Of a DNA stretch of 64,000 nucleotides, positions 11,191 through 23,571 are shown piece after piece. How positions within the stretch are numbered: position 1 is the first letter of the stretch; each line of letters starts with the position of its first letter. The notes under the pieces were generated by a model, which saw only the letters and a list, made by a program, of their open reading frames with translations, was not told the DNA's origin and did no database searches. Made by a program: the position numbers and the translations under genes. This DNA is from Amphiura filiformis (lineage: Eukaryota > Echinodermata > Ophiuroidea > Amphilepidida > Amphiuridae). The stretch spans positions 68,700,292 through 68,764,291 of the forward strand of contig NC_092628.1 in the NCBI RefSeq assembly GCF_039555335.1, in the 5' to 3' direction.

Positions 11191-12581
11191 CCGTTTCTTT
11201 GCGATGGGGCTGTGCAATAATTATGAGCCCGGTGGACAAGCAATTTTTGGCCAGCCGAGGGAGGGGAATGGGCAAGCGAATTTGGCTTGGTGCGCCTTTT
11301 ATATAAAACACTATAAAACGGCTTAGGAAAACAGTACGGAAACCCGGCCTTTTAATATGCAAATTTTCCTGTTCGATGTGCTCGCATATCTACACCATTT
11401 AGGTCTATGGTTTGCAAATTGGGATCGCAAAAATTTGGCATGTGCAATTAAGGGGGAGGTGCAAATATATTTTGGTTATGCGGTATGCAACTAACAACAA
11501 CATACAGGGTGTCCCATAAAAAAGAGAACTTATTAAACCACAACATGTGGGACTCCCTTACTCCCTACTAGTATACTTGGGTGGAATATTTTTTATAAAA
11601 TAATTACCCCTCCTATCCCCCTCTTCATGAACCCAAAACTTTTTACCCCCACACCCCATAATGGACCTGATTTGTGTGTGTGTGGGGGGGGTGTAACCCC
11701 TCATCTAGGCCTATACGGTCTATGATCAGATTTGGATCTGAACTTTTGGACTGACATGTAAACGTTTTGACACCCTCCCCTGTTTATTCTGTAATTTTTC
11801 CCTCCTCAAAGAGTGCATGTTGCATCTGCAACTATAGAGACAATTCACTGCTTGCTTGGAAGCTCATTGGACGAAATTGTGTGCTCAGGTGTAAGGAGGT
11901 GGAAACTGTGCATAGATGATTTTAATAGAGAATCGTTTTGTAGCCAAACCTTTCCATATGAATCTGAACAGTCGACAGTCACGGATAGGCCAATAATTGG
12001 CCTATATAATAATGGGTACCTTGTGGTTGTTTTGGCAGTCAAAACTTAATTCCCAGCAAAACAACTCTTGACGTGACGTTGATGACGTCATCATATATTC
12101 AGTTGTGAGAAAATCTAACCTCAGTCGTGAGTCCAATGAAGTCAGAACTCAGTAATATAACCCATAAGTTCCGCGTGAGGTTATGAATTTCAAAGTGTGG
12201 CTGCTGTATGACGTCAAATTTTCTCCGGAGACTCTCACAGTCTCGCTTCCTTGCTCACTTCCCTGGATGGACAACATGCAACGTTCTTAGTTTTCTAGCA
12301 ATAGGCCTATTATATACCCATAGATGCAAGATGTGGTCATATAGACCACAAATCTAAAGCCGGGCGCGTTGGTAGCTGTTTGGTGTTTTGGAGCTATGAC
12401 TGTCCTTTCACACGAGACTCCTGCAAAATGTTCCCCTGGTCATGAGGTTCGTTATCACTTTGTGTGGTATGCAGTGAGCAATTGACCCATGCACTGATCC
12501 TTTGAAAAGTGGCGGCGGAACTTGAGCATTAAAATTTAGGGGTCCGATTTTACTGGGACTTTTTTGCGCGCCAATTTTAGA
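11191..12581. other. non-coding stretch
   Basis: No exon recognised. It contains a tacagggtgtcccataaa block near 11503 that could be a transposon terminus without an identified partner, and TGACGTCA at 12083 and 12209 in a slightly GC-richer patch. Confidence 0.5.
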
Positions 12582-12837
12582 CTATTTTAACCTCAAATGA
12601 GTGTGTTTTGCTAGTGATATGGGCCACTGCGCGCGCGAAGTAGACCCACACGGATGAGGTGGGGATTGTAAGTGGGATTGCATTAGGAGTATTGACAGGG
12701 ATCCATACTTTTCACACAAAAATCCATATTTTGGGCAAATACCGTAAAATGTGAATTTCCTATGTTTTAGCCTAATCCCCAGATCCCGCTTCCCCCAATC
12801 CCCCTCCTCCCAAGAAAAAAATCCCTGTCTCGCCATT

Positions 12838-12897
12838 GGGGGGGGGGGGGAGGGGGGAAAGTGAATGGGGGAAAGTGAATGGGGGAAAGTGAATGGG
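12838..12897. repeat. G-run and 14-bp tandem repeat
   Basis: A run of 13 G residues is followed by three units of gggggaaagtgaat. The plus strand could form G-quadruplex structure. The ORFs over it on the minus strand (Pro/Ser-His rich) are by-products of the repeat. Confidence 0.8.
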
Positions 12898-14375
12898 ATC
12901 AATACATTTTGTCACAAAAAGTAGATTTTTTGTAATTTTCCGTGACGACGTATACGTTTTCGTGTTCAATTTCGCGACAGGAAGATTCGGGTAGCCGGGT
13001 CATGGAATTTATTTGGCCTACATTGTAGTTTTTGCATGGGTAGGTCGATTACGGGGAATCCCCAAATCATCAATGTATTTTTAGCTTTTTGAAAGTAGCC
13101 CCTATTATAGTTATATTGACACTAGGGATAGGGTATGGGAGTTAATAAAACAAAATAATAATAGGGCCATACAGTACTCATCTGTTTCCTCTACATGTAT
13201 AGGACCTACTCATGATCTTTCTGTTGAACAGGCAAAAAAGGGTGCTCCTGATGCTTCCATTAATAACAAACCAAAAATACCACATCTTCGGCGGGGACCT
13301 TGAACATCCCTATTTTGAATGGAAAAGTCCAAGACGGATTCTAAAAGTTTCCACAATTTCGCCACTTCCGTGTTTACATTCTTGTCCCGTGCAGTGCGAA
13401 ATGGCTCATCAGGCACGTTCAGCCATAGGAGAAATTATTTGAAACCAGCAAACACTATGACGTATTCAGGAACTACCAGGACCAATACAACTTCCCATTT
13501 TGCAGGTGATCACATATTATTGATTGTTGCAACCAGGCTTTACATGTTAGAAAAAGTTCGCTATTTATGTGTGTTGAGACAGAAATACATTCAGTCGTCA
13601 AAACCTAGTGAACCAGAAAGGAAGTGCACTTTTGACTTATGCCTACCTGTTTTATTAAAACTACACACAGACAAGTTATTATTGATACAAAGTTAGATGT
13701 GGAAAGCTACCATACATACAATCCGATTTTATTAGAAACGGTTCGTAATTGAGGTAAGTTACTCATTTTGGATGCATGTTATACTTCAGTGTCAATATTA
13801 GAGCTTATTAGTTTGTCTTGTATAATTGTTAATAATTATGATAATAGAATATGAAACAAACTTTAGGTACCAGCAGACTCCTGGGAGCAGACTGAAGTCA
13901 GAAGTAGGCCTACCTACGGATCTCCCGCTCCCTGCATGGGTCCAAGTGTTTTGTCAGAGAAAAATAGTATTGACCCGCGTGATTTTTGACTTGGCGAGTT
14001 TGCCAAAGCTGTTTAAATACAATTCTCATCAGAACCATTATACCAACGTCAAAATACGTATTAGCCCGGAACGTGTTACACACGATATTATCGGGGATAG
14101 TGTCTACCTGTTGCATGTTGTAAATATCCGGGTCTGAATTACAAAACAAATAAACTCCAAATAAGTTTTGACCCTAGTTTTGACGTAATTCACTAACCTG
14201 GGCTGGGAAAACTTTTAGGACACCTTTAATGCCTGATGTGCTGCAGTGGCGGATCAAAAAATTTATCAGGGAGACTCATTAATTAATCTGATAGGATCTA
14301 CAAAAAATGTGCACTCAGTAGAAAAAGAGCTTCTAAAATGAGTTCCGAAATCTTCAAGTTAAAGGATCCTCGGGT
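12898..14375. other. non-coding stretch with unconvincing ORFs
   Basis: Two plus-strand ORFs of about 100-125 codons (13319-13696 and 13826-14137) were inspected. Neither shows a recognised domain, and their composition looks like translated non-coding DNA. A cccattttgcag|gtgatc block near 13506 resembles an acceptor but leads nowhere obvious. Confidence 0.45.
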
Positions 14376-14532
14376 CACTCTAGGAACCTTTTGGTTCTAT
14401 GAAAAGGATGCCAAACATATAGGCCTAATGGTTCTCTAAAGAGTTCATTAATTTTCATGAACCTTTTGAGGGTTTTCCCAGGAGGACCTCACATTAGAAC
14501 CCTTTTATTGGAATCTTTTTTTTCTGAGAGTG
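14376..14532. mobile_element. short inverted-repeat element (CACTCT ends)
   Basis: The left end cactctaggaaccttttgg and the right end (on the other strand CACTCTCAGAAAAAAAAGA) share CACTCT, and both have an inner ggttcta block. The arms are imperfect; boundaries are approximate. Confidence 0.4.
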
Positions 14533-15277
14533 TAGGAACCAATCATTTTGATGGGTTTTGATGACACAGTATTTATTATGTCCTTGGTGATATTTCCCAC
14601 CCTGTTAATTATTCCACACATAAAACAAATCACCAGCATTACAGGCACTTGCATAATATCATTGCAAAATTATGATCTTCATAATAATTATATGGCATTG
14701 TCTTTTTTAAAGACAGTTCGTTCTTGTTTTAAATGAAATTTTCGTTAATTTATTTTTGTTTCTTGTGAATCTGAATGTAAACACTTCTTGTCAGTTTGGC
14801 AAAAACAAAAGGCAAATGCAAAATAGGCAAAGTGGTATATACTGTTTATACATGTATATGTGATATTTACTTTCTAGTTTCTATTTACTTCTATTTACTT
14901 TCTAGTTTGCAAAAGTTCTTTTGTTTATTGCATTTTTAGGCCACTTCTGTTTATTTTGCAGTCAATTTTCTTCTTTTTTTGATGACTAAAAAACCAAAAC
15001 CTTTTAATACATAAAACAAATGTGCTAATATAGTTTCAAAAGCCAATGGTCTCCTGAGACTGAGAGCCTTTGTTTTTTGTATAAGCTGGTTGAGTGTATG
15101 TTGCATGAATAATAAAATAATAAAGTAGATTTTTAACAACTTAAGGCAAAGGCAAAGATCCTAAAATTTATTTTTAGGCTCTTTGGATAAAGACGCTCTT
15201 TAACTATTCGTTTATAGGAAAGTGTTAAAAGACCATTGACAAACAGGGAGAACAGCAGTGATGATACCAAGCTCTGT

Positions 15278-15946
15278 TTAAGGGATCTGATATTAACGTT
15301 TAGCGACGTTTTCACGTATTTTTTGTGGGAGCTGAGAGTACACCAGAACTATCGAATTGCATTCTGAATACGAAGAGTGTCCTTTTGATATCAAATAATT
15401 TTGATTTTTTGTGATTTGCGATGTAATACAAATTTTATGACAAATTATTCAAATTTGATATCATTACATTTTTGATATTTAACAGTCCTCGAAGTAAACT
15501 TTATGAATCTAGTGATATGTACTTAAAGTGTATGTAGCTGGGATGAAAAGCCGACGATCAATTGAAAATTTTAACTTTTCATATTGGAGATATACATTTT
15601 TTCCCCAAAAGACCTAATTTTTTTGGATGTTTTGGGGGAAAAAATCCATATCTTTAATATGAAAGGTCAAAATTTTCAATTGATCGTCGGCTTTTCATCC
15701 CAGCTACATACACTTTAAGTACATATCATTAGATTTATAAAGTTTATTTCGAGGACTGTTAAATATCAAAAATATCCATTTTTAATCATTTGCCATAAAA
15801 TGTGTATTATATCGCGAATTTCAAAAAAATCAAAATGATTTGATTTGAGAAGGACATTCTTCGTATTCAGAATGCAATTCGATATGTCTGATCTGCTCTC
15901 ATGTCCCACAAACAATACTGTCCAAACGTTCATACCCCACCCTTAA
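15278..15946. mobile_element. palindromic MITE, family B (copy 1)
   Basis: A TTAA-bounded element of 669 bp, almost entirely a long inverted repeat. Diagnostic blocks in order are tattttttgtgggagctgag, gaattgcattctgaatacga, agtaaactttatgaatctag, aaagtgtatgtagctgggat and gaaaagccgacgatcaattg, then their complements back to accccacccttaa. It has no coding capacity; ORFs across it are artefacts. This is the most numerous family in the window. Confidence 0.9.
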
Positions 15947-17902
15947 GTAATTTACATTGCCAATTGTTTCCATATAGACAGAAGTCTCCATATTGACTCA
16001 GTTTCAAATCTTTTAATTGAGGATAATTAAAATTATCCTCATTAGGTTGCTTTGGGGCTTATCATGCACTTGTTCTAAACTTCTTACAAAAATCAGAATT
16101 TGGATGATTTTCTGATTGAGCAAATCCCTGATAGAAACACCACAATGCAGTAGCATCTGATAGCAAATAATTAAAAAAGCTTGTCACTCAGAAGAAAATG
16201 TGATAGGAAACTCAATGACTTTGGCTGAAATTCCAAAATAACATTATTTGATTTGAGATTAATCAAATCAATATGGATTACCGGTAATCAAAATAGCAGT
16301 AACAGAAATAAAACTATTAAAAATGAGTCAAGTTCAAAATATTCCAGAAGTATTTATTTACCTTCAGCTAATTGATAATATCAAAGGGGAATGCAAAACA
16401 AAACATGGGAAAATACCAAGTCTCTGGTACAAATGCATTATCAGGGCCCATATGTAATTATCAGTAATTTAAGATTGTAAACTATGCTGATATGTACTTT
16501 GTACCAGGAAGAGCCATCTTGATCTGGTATATGAGCATGATGTTATACAGTTTGGTAATACTTGAGGACAATTATATACAATTATTTTATGAAAACAATA
16601 GTCTACAATAATCAACTGAACATATTGAAATTGTTATTTCTTAATATTTGATAAACCCATAAACTTCCAAATCGTCACAAATACTTTTTAATCCTGGCTA
16701 CATCGCTAACATACAAAAATAGCAAATACAGTACTAATTGTTGGAGATTAAAAATAATAATAAAATAATTAACCTGTTTTGTCAAACAAAACATAGCTCA
16801 ATCCTATCCTTACATGCTAATATTGCTAACTGGCAATAAGTCAACTTTTAATGCTTGGAAATAAAGGCCATTTTTAGGGAGTTTTTTTCATGCTTTGACA
16901 ATCAAGCTGAAAGAATCAGGTTATGGATTCTTATAACCAATTATTAAAAATTAACATAAAATATTAGAATTCTTTTTTAGCTTTAGCCTATACTCAAGCT
17001 GTTGAATGCTTGAACTTGTTCTAAGTCTGTACAAATTTGTGACTACAATAATTGTAAGAAAATGGTCAAATCTTAAGATTTGAATTTTATTGCCAGTTAG
17101 TTCTAACAAAAAATTAATGATTTAGATTTTTATTCTGAAACAGTTCTGTATTTTTCTGGAATTGGGAGTAGTATTTGTAGTAAGCAACATAGTAAGTTGG
17201 GAAGATATGGATGTCCACCTTTGACATCACAGTGATAGAAGTTACTTCCAATCTATGGTGATAAAATTGATCATTTAAATTTCAACCAAAAGGATTCTAA
17301 TAAAGTTTTAGTATAAGTTTGTCAACCTTACTACCTAGATGGGGATATTCAGAGTTACTTGATGACTAATTTCTCATTGTAGTTTGTTATCCACAATTAG
17401 TTCCTTGATGATTTGATAATACTTCCTGTTTTGTGTTACTGTAATTCACTATCTGGATGCAACCCCGATTGATTTGAGACAATTTCTTGCTTTGCTTCAT
17501 AGAACTGTACCAGGAGTGAGTGTAATGAGTAGGCCTATTATAAGGTACTAGGTAACTTGAACTTCAGGATGTGGAATCATATTATGCTTGACTAATTCTT
17601 TGAATGTTAACCCACCCAGGAACCTCTACCAACCAACCACACCCACCATACACAACAAGAGCTAACAAGGTGCCAGAACAGGCTTAATTTGCGGGGAAGA
17701 TTTTATCACAAAACATAATTTTTCTATCAAAACAGTATTGAAAAATAATAAAAAATGCACAGTCAAAATGATGTATTGAAATGAGAAATAAGATCTTTAT
17801 ATTTAACCTTTTGGAATTGTTATTTCATCTCACATTCCTATAGAAGTCATTTTTATGTATTTTAATTAAATGATTATATACATGCCTGTATAAAAAAATA
17901 AT
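15947..17902. other. AT-rich non-coding stretch
   Basis: Nothing coding was recognised on either strand. A perfect small palindrome (tgaggataattaaaattatc and onward) lies near 16019-16044. Confidence 0.6.
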
Positions 17903-18136
17903 GGTTTGTCTCAAAGCTCATGAGTGGTTTGAAAACAAATGCGAAATGCGATTTTTTTTTGATTTTTTTTATTCCCGACTTTTTTTCATGGTATTTGGAG
18001 AAAAAAATCTGATTTTGCCGAATTTTTCTGGAAAAACTAAAAATTTTTTTTTTTTTGAAATAAAAAAAATTCGCATTTCTTTTTTTTTCCAAATCTCACG
18101 ATTTTACAAATGCGCGCGCTTGCTTTGAGACAAACC
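17903..18136. mobile_element. MITE, family F (GGTTTGTCTCAAAGC ends)
   Basis: Perfect 15-bp terminal inverted repeats, GGTTTGTCTCAAAGC at the left and GCTTTGAGACAAACC at the right, with inner aaatgcgaaatgcga and ttcgcattt blocks also complementary. The length is 234 bp. The interior is rich in A and T runs, which generates spurious Phe/Lys-rich ORFs on both strands. Confidence 0.8.
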
Positions 18137-18208
18137 TTTTTTTTTTGTTGGCCTAATAGGGCTAGTGTGCCTAGAGATCATAAATCAAAAGAATTAATAA
18201 GAAGTTGC

Positions 18209-18868
18209 TTAAGGGCTGGGGTATGAGCGTTTGGACAGTATTTATTTTGGGACATTAGAGCACATCAGACATATCGATTGCATTCTGAATCTGAAGAATG
18301 TCATTCTGATATCAAATAATTTTGATTTTTGAAATTGCAATTTAATACACATTTTATGGCAAATCATTAAAATTGATATTTTTGATATTTATCAGTACTT
18401 GAAGTAAACTTTATAAATCTGATGATTTATACTTAAAGTGTATGTAGGTGGGATTGACGATCAATTGAAAATTTTGACCTTTCAGTATAGAAGATATGGA
18501 TTTTTTTTTTTTTTATACCCAAAAAAAATAGGTCTTTTTGGGAAAAAAATCCATATCTTCAATATGAAAGGTACAAATTTTCAATTGACCGTCGGCTTTT
18601 CCTCCCTGCTACATACACTTTAAGAATATATCATTAGATTTATATAATTTACTTGAGGACTGTTATATATCAAAAATTTGAAAAATATCAATATTTTATA
18701 ATTTGTCATAAAATTTGTATTATATTATGATTTTCAAAAATGAAAATTATTTGATATCAGAAAGACATGCTTCAGTATTCAGAATGCAATTCGACAGGTC
18801 TGAGGTGCTCTCATGTCCCACAAAAAATACTGTCGAAAAGCAATAAACGCTCATTTTAGATCCCTTAA
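18209..18868. mobile_element. palindromic MITE, family B (copy 2)
   Basis: TTAA at both edges (cttaagggctggggtatgag on the left, tttagatcccttaa on the right). It shares the family B block order. The left-arm motif after tgtatgtaggtgggat lacks the gaaaagccgac block present in other copies, a small internal deletion. Confidence 0.9.
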
Positions 18869-21184
18869 TGATGTTATAAAGTAGGATGGTTTGATTTCAT
18901 CACAAGCTATCTCCACTTTGATTGAATGACATTGACTCCCCACCTGTATTCAAATCACTCTTGATACCAGAGCCAAATGTGAGCATTGGACGGCCGGCCC
19001 AATAGAAGACTGGGTGCATGGTTAACACGCTTTAAACACATTTGCAAAAATCCTCACAAAACATCTTTCAACCATGATATTTTATAGGGCAATGAGAAAA
19101 ATATGGACTCTTTACTGATATCAAAATCTCCATTTTGATGGAGAAGGGGTGGGGTTGCAGGAGCTTGACCACAGTTAGGGGTGGATTTGGTCTGTTCCTG
19201 TAATCAATCTCTCAGTTCAGGGTTTTGCTCCCTCAGAATGCTGATGCTGCTTCATGTTGTTGATTTAATACCACACATTTCAACCTGGCAATAATCAAAT
19301 ATTTAAACTTTTTGGAGTCAACAAAACACAGTTATACATGAAATTGGCATGACAACTATAATCAAGTAAATAAAGGGAAATAAATTCTATTCATTTTCTA
19401 ATTAGTCTAAGAATTTGGGCCCAGACACCTTTCTGGTTTAAACATATTACCAAATGACCAAAATATAAGAATAATGTTTACATTAATTTTTGTATTTCAC
19501 TGAAGGCGAAAATTACTGGAAAAGATAGCCCGTTTTCCGTTTCAATTTCCAAAAACTTTTGAAGTTGATTATTTGATTAGCATTAGCTACGTGTAGAGTT
19601 AGTCAGACATCCAAGAAAGATATGATTATCTATGTGTGGCAATAATTAGTTTCACTTCTACTTACTTTTCATCTTTACTTTATGATTTTGTGAAAAAATG
19701 TACTTGGAGAAAATGAGACATTTGTCGCCACTGTTGATATATAGAGAGTAGACACCAGCAAACAAAGTTTAATAAATACATTTGCAACTTGAACTTGAAT
19801 ACATTTGCTTAAAAAGTTACCTGTTTCCAGAGTCTTGGTTTAGCAGCAACATCTAGCTTTATATTTTCTTGTTTTAAGCATAGACTGTGTTTTAAGTTAC
19901 ATGGCAATGATTTTGAACATGGGATGGATTGTAATGGAGCTTGAAGCATATTGTAGCTGCGCAATAGACACAATTATTATATTTGAATGAAACTATAATG
20001 GGACTTCATAAGTTGCTCATTTTGCTTGATCGTGTCACAAATGACGTAGAAATGTTTCAGAGATATACTTATCAATTTCTGGCAGGTGATTGTGAATAAT
20101 ATTGACTTTACTTTCTCTGGAATGTCTTAGTCTTAATGTGTAAATAACCGGGTCATTTAAAAGATTGTGAACCATTGTTTTCCATTTCAACATAATGCAT
20201 TCATATTTCAACACAATATCCTACCAGACCATAACACTCATGTGGATTTTTTTTTTGCTTTACTTCTGGAATTATTTTTGTAAATCATTTTTGTTGTTGC
20301 TTTTTTTGTGTGTGTTTTTGTAAAATTATATTAAACCTCAAGTTCTCACAATTTCTCTGCAGTTAATTCAAGTATTTAACTAAAAGTATTTTCAACTTTA
20401 AATTTACTCAAGTCAAATATTTCCAACCACAGACCATAGAAAGCTAGAGTCTTTGTTCCAATACAATGGATATTATGCCTGGGTTAACTTTTTGTTTGCC
20501 TGACATGATTTAAAGTTACACTTGATTTTGGGACTTTCTGTTGCTGCAGCATATCCTTTGCGTCCATTACAATTATTTGATGTATACTATTTTATAGTAT
20601 TACTAAGCATGCTAAGTGAAATTATGGTTAAGATCTGATGTATTTATATCATTTGTAATGTTTATCTCCGGGAGCCGGGTCCGGGAGCCATAGTATACAC
20701 AATTATCATGACCTCAACATAATAGTCCAAATGATGATTAATTTGCCTAAAACTATATAGAAACAAAAGATATGTTTTCCTCCACAGATCAGATACATTT
20801 GTATTTAGCATGACTGGTATAACAGCATGTTAATAGTGAATATAAAATCATAAATGCCTGTAGGCAATGATGAAATCTATATGTTAATATTTAATACACT
20901 ACACAAAACATTTTAATAATCTGCCTAACTTCAGCAATTTTATTTAGAGGTAATTATATACTAAAGTAATCAGTGAATGTCACACAGTGTCATCGCCCCG
21001 ATATCTTCATGGCAGAAATCGCCATGGTATAGGTTGAATCCACCGCCACGCATGGCCATTTTGTATCGACCTGTTTAATAGTTTTGAGTCGCATAATGGG
21101 CAAGGACATCTGACTAAGGCTACTGACAATAGCCCTGATTAGCTCGGTGACTGACCTCGCTGTGTGTCAGATTTAGATTACCTC
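18869..21184. other. AT-rich non-coding stretch
   Basis: No exon, RNA gene or clear element was recognised. A short direct repeat, ccgggagccgggtccgggag, is present near 20669-20688. Confidence 0.6.
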
Positions 21185-21584
21185 CATGATTGGCCTATAC
21201 ACTGCGCTATATAATTCGGCACATATAAATCAGAATTATTGTCAGTTTTTGACTCAAGACGCAAGCTACTCTCTCAAGACGCAAGCTAACGACTATCATA
21301 TCTGTTCAAAATATATATTCAAGTGCAAGGAACCACATCTGGTTTCTTTATACAAAATCATTTACGGGAGATATTCATCATTTTCTACCCTGGTATCCAA
21401 AGATTTTCTTCTCATATCAAACTTGTGCATAGCAAATTCACGTGTATCGATCCCGGTTATTTATTTTAGTATCTCTGCTAACAAATTAATTATTAGCCAG
21501 GCGATGTCGATGTTGGTGTGTGTCAGCCTACATGTAGGCTATATAGTTTCCATATAGTAGTGTGACCACAAGAGTAAAGGAAGG

Positions 21585-21777
21585 ATGATGGATTTCGGTA
21601 CTAAGTTTGAAAATGGAAAACCAACATTCAGTTTAAAAGATTTTTGCATTGACTTTGATCCAGAAAATACACATTGTAAAATGCCTGAGAAATATGATGG
21701 AAAGCAATGCAATCTATTGTTTCTAGGGCAAAATAATATTGACAAAGTTGAGTATTATTCCTACCAGGACTTTAAAG
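21585..21777 (+). CDS. candidate first coding exon, unrecognised protein
   Basis: An open frame starts at ATGATG (21585) and reads MMDFGTKFENGKPTFSLKDF, ending ...YYSYQDFK before a possible donor AAAG|GTTAAT at 21778. The composition (Asp, Lys, Glu, Asn; few low-complexity runs) looks more protein-like than the surrounding ORFs. A TATA-like ctatatagtttc lies about 45 bp upstream. No partner exon was identified: splicing to the acceptor at 27728 would hit a stop. The putative donor is only about 10 bp from a family B element. It may be a chance ORF. Confidence 0.22.
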
Positions 21778-21786
21778 GTTAATGTT

Positions 21787-22926
21787 TTAAGGGATCGGAT
21801 AGCAATGTTTGCACAGTATTTATGTGGGACCTGAGAGGACATCAGACACATCAAATTACATTCTGAATATTAGCAATGTCCTGATGATATCAAATAATTT
21901 TGAATTTTGAATTCAAGATATTACAAATTTTATGGCAAATTGTTAAGAATTTATATTTTTGACTTTTTTACCGTCCTCGAAGTAAACTTTATCAATCTAA
22001 TGATATGTACTTATAAAGCCTTAATGTACGATCTTTTTTCAGAATATACCTTTATTTTTTGGCATATTTGTAATACTTACACATGTTCCAACTTAAATCT
22101 ATGAGCAAACTGTCAAATTCGCCCTATTTGTAGTAAAACGGGATGATTTTCTATTGGTCCAACATATTATCATAATATTTCAGATTATGATAATATGTCT
22201 GAAGATCGAATCGTAGTCTCCTCACGAATCCAATTTGTTACGCTCCTCCACATGTGGATGGAGCGTAACCAAACTGGCTGCATAGGAGACTAACTCTGAG
22301 GCTGCATTCGCCGTCCTCATCCAAAAAGTGCGAGATATTTCGGGTGATAGAGGTGAAGTTTATGATGTTGTTTCTTTGCAATTTTTCAATGTTTTTAGCA
22401 TCCAAATGTATTGGGAACTTTCATAATGATTGCATATTATCATTTTGGAAGAAAAAAAGAAAAATCTAAAAGTTTAAAAAGATCGTAGGCCTACATTAAG
22501 GCTTTAAAGTGTATGTAGCTGGGAGGAAAAGCCATCCATCCAAAAATTTTGACCTTTTGTATTGTATTATATATATTTTTCCCAAAACAAGACTGGCCTA
22601 AAATTTTACAGTCTTTTGGATGGAAAAAGTATATCTTCAATACAGATAGTCAAAATTTTCAAATGATGGACAGCTTTTCTTCCCAATCCCAGCTACATAC
22701 ACGTTAAGTACATATCATTAGATTGATCAAGTTTACTTTGAGGACTGTTAAATATAAAAAATATCATAATTTGGCATAAAATTTGTATTATATCTTGAAA
22801 ATCAAAATTATTTGATATCATCAGGATATTCCTGGTATTCAGAATACAATTTGGTGTAGGGCCTATATGATGTGCTCTCAGGTTCCACAAAAAATACTGT
22901 GCAAACATTGCTATCCGATTCCTTAA
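21787..22926. mobile_element. palindromic MITE, family B (copy 3), interrupted by a nested element
   Basis: Outer ends are ttaagggatcggatagcaat and the complementary attgctatccgattccttaa. The family B arms are split at 22013/22507 by a 493-bp insertion; without it the arm reads gtacttaaagtgtatgtagc as in other copies. The ends have diverged from copies 1, 2 and 6. Confidence 0.85.
22014..22506. mobile_element. nested inverted-repeat element inside family B copy 3
   Basis: The left end TAAAGCCTTAATGTACGATC and the complement of the right end are identical except that the right copy carries 6 extra bases (GGCCTA) after TAATGTA. Two internal palindromes lie at about 22167-22198 (tattatcataat...attatgataata) and 22239-22270 (gttacgctcc...ggagcgtaac). 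The target was a TA or TTA in the host MITE. No ORF of note. Confidence 0.75.
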
Positions 22927-23567
22927 GATGAAATGTCCCACAGACAAATTATATAACAAAGGGCAAATCATACATTCTTTTTATCGGCGTTGCATTTGCC
23001 TAACTTTACCTTTACCTTAGTTCCATTGATCCCCAGGTTTGTACATGTATAGCTCACACTATTATACACCATTATCTGTGTCATGTGTTATCAAATAAGG
23101 AAGGAAGCTGAGGTGGATCACAAAGGAAACATAATAATATAGACCTTCAGACAAACACATTCAAAGCAGGACATTCAAATGATCACGAGGGAGGTTTTGA
23201 ACTTGTCAATGTGGTAGATAGTAGTGGTTTGGTAGGGGTATTCTATAATACATTAATAGCTTATGGTCATTATGAATCACAAACTATAACTTAACAAAAT
23301 GGAAATGTAGATGCTGAGCTAAAATGTGGTATTTATGTGGGTTTCAAACACATGAATCAACAATGAGATGTGCAGAAAACTTGAGACAAACAAGATGATT
23401 TGTAAAATGCATGAGAAAAAGCTTAAATGTAGACTGCCAGTCCATCTACTGATAGGCAAAAATGACATGTAGATACTGAAATAATCCCTCAAAAGTAAAT
23501 TTGTTTGAAAAGCATTAATTTAGGCCCCTGTGTGCTACCAGGCCCTTTTACCTCAGCTAACCTCCCC
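22927..23567. other. non-coding stretch
   Basis: AT-rich; nothing recognised. Confidence 0.6.
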
Positions 23568-23571
23568 TTTA

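Noticed and set aside
11503..11530. acagggtgtcccataaaaaa as a transposon end
   Set aside because: No complementary partner terminus found within several kb.
12582..12969. Minus-strand ORFs rich in Pro/Ser/His
   Set aside because: They translate the G-run and the gggggaaagtgaat tandem repeat; composition is explained by the repeat.
13319..13696. 125-codon plus-strand ORF
   Set aside because: No domain, no homologous motif recognised, no convincing splice context; length is compatible with chance in AT-rich DNA.
13826..14137. 103-codon plus-strand ORF
   Set aside because: Same reasons; overlaps an opposite-strand ORF of similar quality.
17874..18128. Phe/Lys-rich ORFs on both strands
   Set aside because: They read through poly-A/poly-T runs inside the family F MITE.
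21186..21557. 123-codon plus-strand ORF
   Set aside because: Hydrophobic and Ile/Tyr/Ser-rich as expected from AT-rich non-coding sequence; no signal sequence or domain pattern that persuades.
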